Source of the DNA: JBNKFQ01 sp050289385
Lineage (GTDB): Bacteria; Pseudomonadota; Gammaproteobacteria; Pseudomonadales; Porticoccaceae
NCBI GenBank assembly: GCA_050289385.1
Contig: JBNKFQ010000151.1
Coordinates: forward strand, 1 to 20,362
Reading direction: 5' to 3'
Length of the DNA: 20,362 bases
The position numbers and the translations under genes are program-made. How positions within the stretch are numbered: the first letter of the stretch is position 1; each line of letters opens with the position of its first letter. Positions 14,927-20,362 of this stretch are shown here, one piece after another. The notes beneath the pieces are model-generated. The model was not told the DNA's origin. It was given only the letters and a program-made list of their open reading frames with translations, and did no database searches.

Positions 14927-15212
14927 GATGGCGTTTCTTATCGATTAATGCTTGTGCCTCATCCATTACCTGCTTATGAGATACAGTGGGTCGAGTGTCA
15001 GCCAAGGCTTCTTTCACTTTGTCGCGGAACCAAGCGTCATGGGCTTCTGGATCAGTCGTTAATCCAACAGGCAACCCACCCTCTTTGGTTATACGAGTCA
15101 GAAGAATGCGGACAGCATCTGATACCGTCAGTCCGAAGCCAGCCAGTTTTTCTGTTGCTTCTGCCTTTAATTCATCGTCCACGCGAACGTGCAACATTGA
15201 TGTATGAGCCAT
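14919..15212 (-). CDS. RelB/DinJ-family antitoxin
   Basis: This gene encodes 97 residues, first in the operon. The N-terminal part is a ribbon-helix-helix DNA-binding domain: SMLHVRVDDELKAEATEKL, then GLTVSDAVRILLTRI, a clear RelB/DinJ signature. The C-terminal half (about 50-97) would wrap the toxin. The start at 15212 is preferred to the ATG at 15233 because CGGAGAAC lies about seven bases upstream of it, inside the longer form. It should repress the operon through the palindrome at 15249-15266. Confidence 0.88.
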   Translation of the reverse strand: MAHTSMLHVRVDDELKAEATEKLAGFGLTVSDAVRILLTRITKEGGLPVGLTTDPEAHDAWFRDKVKEALADTRPTVSHKQVMDEAQALIDKKRHRA

Positions 15213-15243
15213 GATCAGTTCTCCGATTGACATCTAGACTTTT

Positions 15244-15272
15244 ATTATGTATCTCAATTGAGATACGGTCAA
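15244..15272 (-). promoter_or_regulatory. Promoter-operator of the RelB-RelE/ParE operon
   Basis: On the minus strand TTGACC (15267-15272) and CATAAT (15244-15249) are spaced by exactly 17 bases. A perfect 18-base palindrome, GTATCTCAATTGAGATAC (15249-15266), fills that spacer. A ribbon-helix-helix dimer bound there would block polymerase, giving autorepression. Confidence 0.75.
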
Positions 15273-15275
15273 CTC

Positions 15276-15686
15276 TTACCGTGGTTGTTTGGGAGTCAGT
15301 ATTTTATATACGGTAGAGCGGCCTATTTTTAATTGCCTGGCAATCTCTGTGGCACCGACCCCTTGACTGTGGAGGGCGCGAACTTTGTTTTTGTCCACCG
15401 AGGGTTTGCGTCCAAATTTGACACCCTTGGCCTTGGCTTCGAGGCGGCCTTCATTAGTGCGCTCCAATATTCGCTGGCGTTCTGCCTGAGCCACGGCAGA
15501 CAAGATAGTGACCACCATCTTGCCCATCGTCCCCTCGGTGCTGATCCCATCGTCCAGGAACCGGATGGCCACGCCCATCTCATCGAACTCCTTGATGAGC
15601 TGAATCATATCCGCTGTGTCGCGGCCCAGGCGGTCGAGCTTTTTCACCAGGATTACATCGCCTTCCTCTACTTTGAGCCGAAGCAT
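15276..15686 (-). pseudogene. tnpR: Tn3-family resolvase, 5'-truncated
   Basis: The recognisable part begins at LRLKVEEGDVILVKKLDR and runs through RDTADMIQLIKEFDEMGV, STEGTMGKMVVTILSAVAQ and ERTNEGRLEAKAKGVKFGRKP to the complete helix-turn-helix ending GRSTVYKIL. It matches the Tn3 TnpR protein from about residue 55 to the end. The first part, with the catalytic serine, is missing. Upstream of about 15686 the frame continues (to 15812) into unrelated sequence that overlaps the Phd gene start and promoter, so that extension is not protein-like. The product cannot recombine DNA; at most a DNA-binding fragment could be made. The truncation lies where the res site and the toxin-antitoxin module meet. 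Confidence 0.88.
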
Positions 15687-15713
15687 CTGAAGGCTGTAAC
15701 TGTGGTGAATATA

Positions 15714-15744
15714 GTTCGAATCAATTATACTAAACGAATCGAAC
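15714..15744 (+). promoter_or_regulatory. Candidate promoter-operator of the Phd-ParE operon
   Basis: GTTCGA (15714-15719) and TCGAAC (15739-15744) are perfect inverted arms flanking TATACT (15726-15731), a good -10, about 35 bases upstream of the antitoxin start. The -35 is poor (TGGTGA at best). Autorepression by Phd bound to the arms is likely by family precedent. Confidence 0.5.
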
Positions 15745-15765
15745 GATAATCGCGAGGTAATGACG

Positions 15766-16026
15766 ATGGACGCACTTTCAGCCAATGAGGCGAAAACCCA
15801 TTTTGGTGACATGCTCTTAAGAGCGCAGCGTGCTCCAGTTCAGATTAACAAGAATGGCAAACCGGTTGCCGTAGTGATCTCCGCTGAAGAATATGAGAGC
15901 ATCGAAGCACTCAAGTTACGTTTGTTGCAATCCAGAGCCGCTCAGGCCAATGTCGATATTGCAGCAGGTAACCTGGTTGATGGCGAAGCATTTTTTTCTG
16001 AATTGGAATCCGGTCAACACGACTAA
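15766..16026 (+). CDS. Phd/YefM-family antitoxin
   Basis: This gene encodes 86 residues beginning MDALSANEAKTHFGDMLL, the classic Phd/YefM start, then VQINKNGKPVAVVISAEEYES, which completes the DNA-binding and dimer domain. The C-terminal part (about 55-86) is the toxin-binding tail. The ATG at 15766 is chosen over 15760 because GAGG (15754-15757) is eight bases from the former and only two from the latter. It is first in a three-gene order, antitoxin - small gene - ParE. Such modules next to the resolvase gene are a known cargo of Tn3-family transposons. Confidence 0.9.
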   Translation: MDALSANEAKTHFGDMLLRAQRAPVQINKNGKPVAVVISAEEYESIEALKLRLLQSRAAQANVDIAAGNLVDGEAFFSELESGQHD

Positions 16027-16049
16027 GCCTCAATAAAGGGAGAGAATAA

Positions 16050-16328
16050 GTGTCTGCCATCGAACTTAACCCTGAACAACTTCAGATGGTGAGAATCATC
16101 CATGAGCGCGCCCTTCGATATCCGCTCAACGAAACCGGCGAAGCGTAATTATTGCAAACTTGCTACGGCTATATGGATGCGTTTAAACGGGTCATGGATA
16201 GTACCTCACACATACAAATGGATTATATCTGCCAGCAATACGATGGCTTTCACCGATTCGCCAAACTGATGGAGCGTTTGGCTCAGGGTATCGCCGATGG
16301 CATCATTGACGTTCCCAAAGATCATTAG
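16050..16328 (+). pseudogene. Small middle gene of the Phd-ParE operon, interrupted by a stop codon
   Basis: A GTG at 16050 with a strong AAGGGAGAG ribosome site (16036-16044) opens a frame of 92 codons that is cut once by TAA at 16146-16148. The first part is IELNPEQLQMVRIIHERA, RYPLNETGEA; after the stop the same frame continues LLQTCYGYMDAFKRV, IQMDYICQQYDGFHRFAK and ends GIIDVPKDH, six bases before the ParE start. Both halves look like one small helical protein, so this is a point-mutated gene or, less likely, a recoded one. I do not know its function. Its place suggests a third partner or chaperone of the antitoxin-toxin pair. Confidence 0.65.
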
Positions 16329-16333
16329 CACCA

Positions 16334-16642
16334 ATGTCAAACTATCGCTTAACACCGGACGCTCAATCCGATCTTATCGAAATTCGCCGTTATACACTGC
16401 AACAATGGGGAGCTGCGCAGTCCCACAAATACTTGGCAGAACTCCGGAAAACCATCCGTTTGATTGCTGAAACGCCTACCCTCGGTAAATCCAGACCAGA
16501 GGTTGGAGCGAATGTGCTGAGCTTTCCTCATGTCAGTCATGTCATCTACTATGTCGTGCATATGCAGCAGTTAGTGGTGTTCGGTGTACTGCACAAGCGT
16601 ATGGTGCCAGTAAACCACCTGGTTGAGCGCGAGGTTATTTAA
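16334..16642 (+). CDS. ParE-family toxin
   Basis: This gene encodes 102 residues with the ParE pattern: YRLTPDAQSDLIEIRRYT, QWGAAQSHKYLAELRKTIRL, TPTLGKSRPEVGANVLSFP and HVIYYVVHMQQLVVFGVLHKRM. ParE toxins poison DNA gyrase. The gene is intact and follows the interrupted small gene by five bases without a clear ribosome site, so it depends on coupling. If the stop in the middle gene weakens coupling, toxin yield could be low. Confidence 0.88.
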   Translation: MSNYRLTPDAQSDLIEIRRYTLQQWGAAQSHKYLAELRKTIRLIAETPTLGKSRPEVGANVLSFPHVSHVIYYVVHMQQLVVFGVLHKRMVPVNHLVEREVI

Positions 16643-16679
16643 TGGTGCGAGCCAATGAATCGAATCATCGAGACTAACC

Positions 16680-17370
16680 ATGGACAGCACCAAACGTATT
16701 CAACTGTTATCCAATACAGAAGTCGTTGAACTTTACGCCAGGCCTGAGTGTAGTGGTCAAGTAAAAATGGACACTCAATTAAGCGGCCTCGATGTCTCTC
16801 ACCGGGCGTCTATCCCGTGATTACATACGCATCCAACGGCAGGTTATCCTGTCTCTCTTCGACTATCGTAATTGGTCATCCAATCTTATAGATGAAATTC
16901 AAGCGCATATCGGCGATCTATTACGCTATTACCCCAGAGGTCACAGTGCCTTTCGACAGGTATTGGCCTACTTTGAGCATCAACAAATTATTATTCCATC
17001 CTACACCACGCTACAGGATTTGTTCAGTCATGCATTTGCTTTAGAAGAGAAGCGGCTTTCGGCAGTCATTACGTCCATTCCGGCATCGCAGGCTGATGAA
17101 TTGTCTTCATTAATCCATCGTGAAGACGGTATTACCGCACTCAACATTATTCGCTCAGATCAAAAAGACTTCCAGTATACGGCGGTTAAGGAAGAAGTCG
17201 ATAAAGCCCTGCGCCTCAAGGAATTGTACACTTTTGCTAAAGCCTTTATTCCCTCGCTGAAACTGTCGAAAAATGCCGTGCGCTACTACGCCGACATTGC
17301 TGAGCAGTATGCAGCTTCTCGGTTAAGGCGACTCAACAAGTCACAGCAAATGCTCCATGTGCTGTGCTTC
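16680..17370 (+). pseudogene. tnpA: Tn3-family transposase, heavily deleted
   Basis: ATG at 16680 opens DSTKRIQLLSNTEVVELYARPE, the start of the DUF4158-type N-terminus of Tn3-family transposases, and homology stops at 16748. It resumes in another frame at 16798 with LTGRLSRDYIRIQRQ, RNWSSNLIDEIQAHIG, LLRYYPRGHSAFRQVL, IHREDGITALNIIRSDQKD, LSKNAVRYYADIAEQYAAS and RLRRLNKSQQMLHVLCF, ending at 17370. Missing are roughly 80 residues in the first gap and the whole catalytic C-terminal part (about 700 of ~1000 residues, with the DDE residues). The intact-looking frame 16792-17403 codes only for this fragment. The gap holds 49 bases that look like an IS end. The 3' break lies against the convergent gene 17380-18000. 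Confidence 0.85.
16749..16797 (+). mobile_element. IS-end-like footprint inside the transposase remnant
   Basis: The 49 bases replacing the deleted part of tnpA begin TGTAGTGGTCAAGTAAAA and then ATGGACACTC. The TGTA..GGTCA..AAA.TGGACACT pattern resembles the outer ends of IS3-family elements. An IS inserted here followed by adjacent deletion would explain the structure; I infer this from the pattern only. Confidence 0.35.
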
Positions 17371-17379
17371 TCCACTTCA

Positions 17380-18000
17380 TTACCTCTGAACACTACTCCA
17401 TGAACTCACCAGGCGATCTGGATCGTAAGGGAGAAAAATGCCCAGTACATAGCGTCCGTCTTTTAGTCGATCATAGCGCACCTGTCCTTCCCCATCCCCC
17501 GCACCCGTCATGGGTTGGTGATCGTACTTTCGGTTCATGTACTCTATCAATGGCGCCGGCGGGTCGATAAAAAACACCGAGCCCTGATCACCGCCATTGT
17601 CCTCGACGCCAATTAACGTCAACCCGCCGACGTGATAATTGAGCGTTTTTTGTTCGTTGGTTGCGATGTGAACCTGGTCGATCATGTTGGGAAAATGTAG
17701 CGAAAGATAAGCATTTTTGTAGGGCGGCGTGACGATGCCCTCGCCAAAAATAATCAACTCAAGTGCGCCAAACGATTTTGGGACAACCGGCTCCAGGGCA
17801 CCGGGTTTGGTGTGCGCCACGGGAACAGACAAGGTATTCGCGATCCGGTACCAGTGGTCCAGTACACGCTTGGAAAACTCGTATACAGTGACGGCCGATG
17901 CATTGTTTGCCGATGTTCCCGCCAACAACAGGTAACCGGTCAACACGAACGACAACGCGGTTACACTAAGCGCCTGTTTTACACCGTGTGATCCGTTCAT
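17380..18000 (-). CDS. Secreted protein of unknown function, possibly 3'-truncated
   Basis: This gene encodes 206 residues. A signal peptide (about 9-36, SVTALSFVLTGYLLLAG and a cut near NNASA) is followed by a mixed alpha/beta domain with PNMIDQVHIATNEQKTLNYH, GGLTLIGVEDNGGDQGSVFFI and GRYVLGIFLPYDPDRL. I know no family for it. The last six residues (WSSVQR) lie almost against the tnpA break, so the original end may have been replaced by the deletion that removed the transposase. No good ribosome site is seen (GGAG is 13 bases from the ATG). It is presumably envelope-located. The gene call is good; completeness is doubtful. Confidence 0.65.
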   Translation of the reverse strand: MNGSHGVKQALSVTALSFVLTGYLLLAGTSANNASAVTVYEFSKRVLDHWYRIANTLSVPVAHTKPGALEPVVPKSFGALELIIFGEGIVTPPYKNAYLSLHFPNMIDQVHIATNEQKTLNYHVGGLTLIGVEDNGGDQGSVFFIDPPAPLIEYMNRKYDHQPMTGAGDGEGQVRYDRLKDGRYVLGIFLPYDPDRLVSSWSSVQR

Positions 18001-18058
18001 GGTATTGCTGAAACTCCATGTTGTGAAACAACAGTCAATTGCCTTACTCCTCTGTCCT

Positions 18059-18084
18059 AAAAAAATGCCGCTGTAATAGCGGCA
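18059..18084 (-). terminator. Rho-independent terminator for the thermonuclease-like gene
   Basis: TGCCGCT (18066-18072) and AGCGGCA (18078-18084) form a perfect seven-base stem with a five-base loop. On the minus strand it is followed by seven T residues (18059-18065), about 80 bases after the stop codon of the gene ending at 18163. Confidence 0.85.
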
Positions 18085-18162
18085 AAAGGCACCATTTGAA
18101 CAAAAACGGGAAAATTATGGTGCTAAGGGGGCTAGGCATACTTTTTCAGGGTGCGCCATATG

Positions 18163-18750
18163 TCAGCATCCGGTGGTGGTGAGGCCGTGAACCTGCGTTT
18201 TCCATCGACCGATCCGTTGGCAGCGCGCGGTTCGTTCCAGTCGAACCAGAGGAGCAGCGCGGGACTGCGCGTGATCCACCCGATACCATCCTCGGGAAAT
18301 CATCTCGTGATTGACGATGGTGTGGTTGTGCATGACGTAACCTTTCAATACGGGTTGGGTCCAGTCGACAATCTCCAGGCTGACCACCTCGTCTTTCAAC
18401 CAGTGCCGCAGTCGCCAACAGGCGTTTTTCACGCGCGCCGATAGTGTTTTGTCGCGATCGTCGCGAGGCGACGTGTTGGAGTGATCACACGATTGACCGC
18501 GTTCCGGCCCAAAATCCACATCGGCCAATTCGATCCAGAGCCGGCGACGTTTGCCCTGTTGGGTGGTCTGTACCTGAAGGATGTTAGGGGCTGAGATCGC
18601 CGTCACCGTTCCCGCCAGGTTGACGTTTCTCAAATCGACAGGACCGGGCATTGACCAACCCGGGAACGAAAAACTCAGAGCGACCACTGACGCCCAGAGT
18701 GATCGGGAGATCCTGATTGGTGTAGAGCGGGTGATAGCCGATCTCCCCAT
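18163..18750 (-). CDS. Secreted thermonuclease (SNase)-like protein, degenerate active site
   Basis: This gene encodes 195 residues from the ATG at 18750, chosen for AAGGA six bases upstream; the frame is open to 18867 but the extension lacks a ribosome site. A signal-anchor of about 30 residues (LWASVVALSFSFPGWSMPG) is followed by an SNase-like barrel: NLAGTVTAISAPNILQVQT, RRRLWIELADVDFGP, LRHWLKDEVVSLEIVDW and IVNHEMISRGWYRVDH. In active nucleases the R-L-x-G-I-D-x-P-E region and the D-x-Y-G-R motif carry catalytic residues. Here RLWIELADVD and VLKGYV occupy these places and the second Arg is missing. It may bind nucleic acid without cutting. A strong terminator ends its transcript. Confidence 0.65.
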   Translation of the reverse strand: MGRSAITRSTPIRISRSLWASVVALSFSFPGWSMPGPVDLRNVNLAGTVTAISAPNILQVQTTQQGKRRRLWIELADVDFGPERGQSCDHSNTSPRDDRDKTLSARVKNACWRLRHWLKDEVVSLEIVDWTQPVLKGYVMHNHTIVNHEMISRGWYRVDHAQSRAAPLVRLERTARCQRIGRWKTQVHGLTTTGC

Positions 18751-18901
18751 GTCGAGTCCTTGTCGTTGACGATTGAGCAAACAGTAACGAAGTGTCAACC
18801 TCGAAGACAACAAAAAATGATCGATTTCGGCAGTTTTATGGCTGTGCGCCAAAACAGCGGAGCCCATTCAGATTTGACGGCGACAGGTGAATAATACCGC
18901 C

Positions 18902-19361
18902 ATGGAATTCTCTGACGCCGACCTTACAGCCATCTGGCTGACACTGCGCCTCGCCGGTGTCGTCACGGCGTGTTGCTATTGGTTGGAACCCCTTTGGCCT
19001 GGTGGCTGGTGCGCACGCGGTCCCGGTGGAACGGCCCTGTCGGGGTGGTAGTCGCCCTGCCACTGGTTCTGCCTCCCACTGTATTGGGGTTTTATTTACT
19101 GTTGGCCATGGGGCCTTACGGCCCCGTGGGGCAGCTGACCCTGGCGTTGGTGCCCACCGGGACACCAGTATTGTGAATGTATTGGCAGGTACGATCGAAG
19201 CGATTGCCGACGATACCCGCCCGGCAATGTGCCTGGTGCGCGTGCGAGTGGGTGAATCAGTGTTGTTGGCCCGTGTTACCCGACGGTCGGTGTCTCAGTT
19301 GCCCCTGAACGTTGGTTAATCGGTGTGGGTTCAAATCAAGTCTGTGGCGATGGTTCGCTAA
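18902..19361 (+). pseudogene. modB-modC fusion remnant (molybdate ABC transporter)
   Basis: ATG at 18902 begins EFSDADLTAIWLTLRLAGVV, the start of the ModB permease. A one-base deletion near 18970 shifts the frame, and ModB continues as LLLVGTPLAWWLVRTRSRW and VVALPLVLPPTVLGFYLLLA to about 19155. It then jumps to the end of the ModC ATPase: DTSIVNVLAGTIEAIADDT, CLVRVRVGESVLLARVTRRS and LNVG, then an in-frame TAA (19317-19319, replacing a codon that is usually Gln) and WVQIKSVAMVR to a final stop at 19359-19361. Most of ModB and nearly all of ModC, with its Walker motifs, are gone. No function is possible. The relic shows that a modABC locus was lost here by one large internal deletion plus two small lesions. 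Confidence 0.85.
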
Positions 19362-19455
19362 CACAAATAGCTGTGCAGCCGTTGGCTGTTGTAAAACTTC
19401 TCGATATAGTCAATCACATCTTGCTTCGCTGCATCCCGCTCGGCGACGGTGCCTT
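19358..19455 (-). mobile_element. IS3-family transposase C-terminal fragment
   Basis: On the minus strand the sequence encodes DAAKQDVIDYIEKFYNSQRL and HSYL, the end of the rve-type integrase domain of IS3-family OrfB (usual form YIE.FYN..R.HS.LGY). It breaks after HSYL, exactly where the modC stop codon lies, so the tail of the IS and the modC end were joined. About 32 residues are recognisable; the catalytic triad is almost wholly absent. Confidence 0.75.
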
Positions 19456-19568
19456 TAAAGCCACACATAGACGGCAATTTACCGTTTCCCATTCCTTTCC
19501 ATTTCCAGAGCTCGTTTCATGCAATAGGGTTCAAAAGACGTTGAACGGACGCCTTGACAGGATTCCCT

Positions 19569-20362
19569 ATGACAGATGCACCGGACCGCCGCCGCTCCAA
19601 ACAACACATCGCCGCCATGCAGGACGTCGCCAACGCCGCGCCTCACCAATCGATGGCGCCCGTGTCGCACAGCGGCGAAACGCCCGAGCGTATCCGCGAG
19701 GCCCTGGTGAGGCGCTTCGGGCCGCTCATCCAAACCCTGGAAGCCAATGATCAGTTAAAAATCGTGGCCGACGCCAGCGAATTGCCCGCAACCGCCCAGC
19801 GGCGTTCCTGGGGGGAAAATGTGTCTGATGAGGAAGTTGGACAGCAGACGCCGGTAGACAGCTTAGATCCCGGCCCGGTAACCGGTTATTTTGATGGCCA
19901 CACCTCTTATCTTGTGGCTTCGCATCTCAGCGCTCAACGCGCCCCCAGTGTGTTGCTCCACGAGGGGGCGCACGCCGCGCTGCCCATCATTCTTGGTGAA
20001 CACTACAGCGCACTGGTCAGCGAGTTTAATAACTTGCTCGATAACAAAGACCCCTACGCCAAACTGGCCGCTGCCCTGGTGCCCGCTGACACCCGACAGG
20101 AAAACATCGACGCTGAACGCCTGAGTTATCTGGTGGAGTTGGTTTCCAGTGCCGGACAGTTGCGATACCGCCTAAACCGCCGCCCTGACTTGTTGGCGCT
20201 ATACGACAAGCTGCCCGCGCCCACCCAAGGGGTAGTTGGTCTGGTGGAGCGCATATACCGACACTTACGCGCCTGGTTGTTTCGGCAACCCATTTACCAG
20301 CGTCACCTGGCTCCCCACCTGGGGCGATTTGGGTTGAAACTCACCCCTGCCGATATCCGGTC
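19569..20362 (+). CDS. Polyvalent-protein-like metallopeptidase domain protein (3' partial)
   Basis: An ATG at 19569, with AGGA at 19559-19562 six bases upstream, opens a frame that continues past the right edge; 264 codons are visible. Residues about 40-70 (PERIREALVRRFGPLIQTLE) and about 103-140 (GYFDGHTSYLVASHLS, then VLLHEGAHAAL) form a zinc-metallopeptidase-like unit whose HEGAH is an HExxH motif (near residue 130). The order RRFG..., GYFDG.T.YLVA, LLHE.xH is typical of the metallopeptidase domain found in large polyvalent proteins of phages and conjugative elements, where such proteins enter the recipient with DNA. Expected further domains lie outside the window. It follows the IS3 fragment directly. 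The domain call is good; the element it belongs to is not identified. Confidence 0.75.
   Translation, partial: MTDAPDRRRSKQHIAAMQDVANAAPHQSMAPVSHSGETPERIREALVRRFGPLIQTLEANDQLKIVADASELPATAQRRSWGENVSDEEVGQQTPVDSLDPGPVTGYFDGHTSYLVASHLSAQRAPSVLLHEGAHAALPIILGEHYSALVSEFNNLLDNKDPYAKLAAALVPADTRQENIDAERLSYLVELVSSAGQLRYRLNRRPDLLALYDKLPAPTQGVVGLVERIYRHLRAWLFRQPIYQRHLAPHLGRFGLKLTPADIR

Noticed and set aside
15687..15812. Upstream extension of the resolvase frame giving a 178-residue protein
   Set aside because: The added residues do not resemble any resolvase N-terminus and overlap the promoter and start of the Phd gene; the gene is better read as truncated.
18751..18867. Longer N-terminus for the thermonuclease-like protein
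   Set aside because: No ribosome site before it, while AAGGA precedes the ATG at 18750, which is followed directly by a signal-peptide-like segment.
1..20362. CRISPR arrays, tRNA or rRNA genes
   Set aside because: No regularly spaced repeats, cloverleaf patterns or rRNA-like segments were found on either strand by eye.

Overview
The window reads as an accessory, mobile-element-rich part of a gammaproteobacterial genome. Support for that comes from a class II CRP-type promoter, a TonB-dependent receptor with its TonB-like partner, ModB/ModC relics and a Tn3-family relic. A marine Cellvibrionales-type host would fit, but this is inference only. GC content is moderate, with a very AT-rich stretch before the receptor gene.

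Left part (1-8850): the tail of an unknown gene (3-212) and a 429-residue acidic, low-complexity protein with a glycine-rich hydrophobic segment (325-1614). Then comes a ~930-base AT-rich gap holding a 16-base direct repeat. A nutrient-uptake cluster follows: a TonB-dependent outer-membrane receptor, an MFS transporter and, tail to tail with it, a secreted protein joining a chalcone-isomerase-like domain to a TonB C-terminal domain. A membrane-anchored Mrr-type endonuclease closes this part.

Middle (9061-14502): an overlapping hipB-hipA-like pair on the minus strand whose HipA protein has lost the kinase aspartates. On the plus strand there is a winged-helix regulator behind a well-formed CRP-type class II promoter, then a gene-free stretch with a strong hairpin and a nested ~150-base foldable element. 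A KfrA/TnpT-like coiled-coil DNA-binding protein then overlaps a tyrosine recombinase.

Right part (14645-19361): a RelB-RelE/ParE toxin-antitoxin pair with a textbook promoter-operator, then a decayed Tn3-family transposon. The relic contains a 5'-truncated resolvase, a Phd antitoxin, a middle gene with an in-frame stop, a ParE toxin, and a heavily deleted transposase carrying a small IS-end-like footprint. Beyond it lie two secreted-protein genes on the minus strand (one a degenerate thermonuclease-like protein) and a modB-modC fusion relic that abuts an IS3-family transposase fragment. The window ends inside a gene for a polyvalent-protein-like metallopeptidase (19569 onward).

Taken together, functional cargo (uptake, toxin-antitoxin, nuclease, recombinase) is mixed with at least five broken genes in about 4 kb (15276-19455). 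No tRNA, rRNA or CRISPR array was seen.
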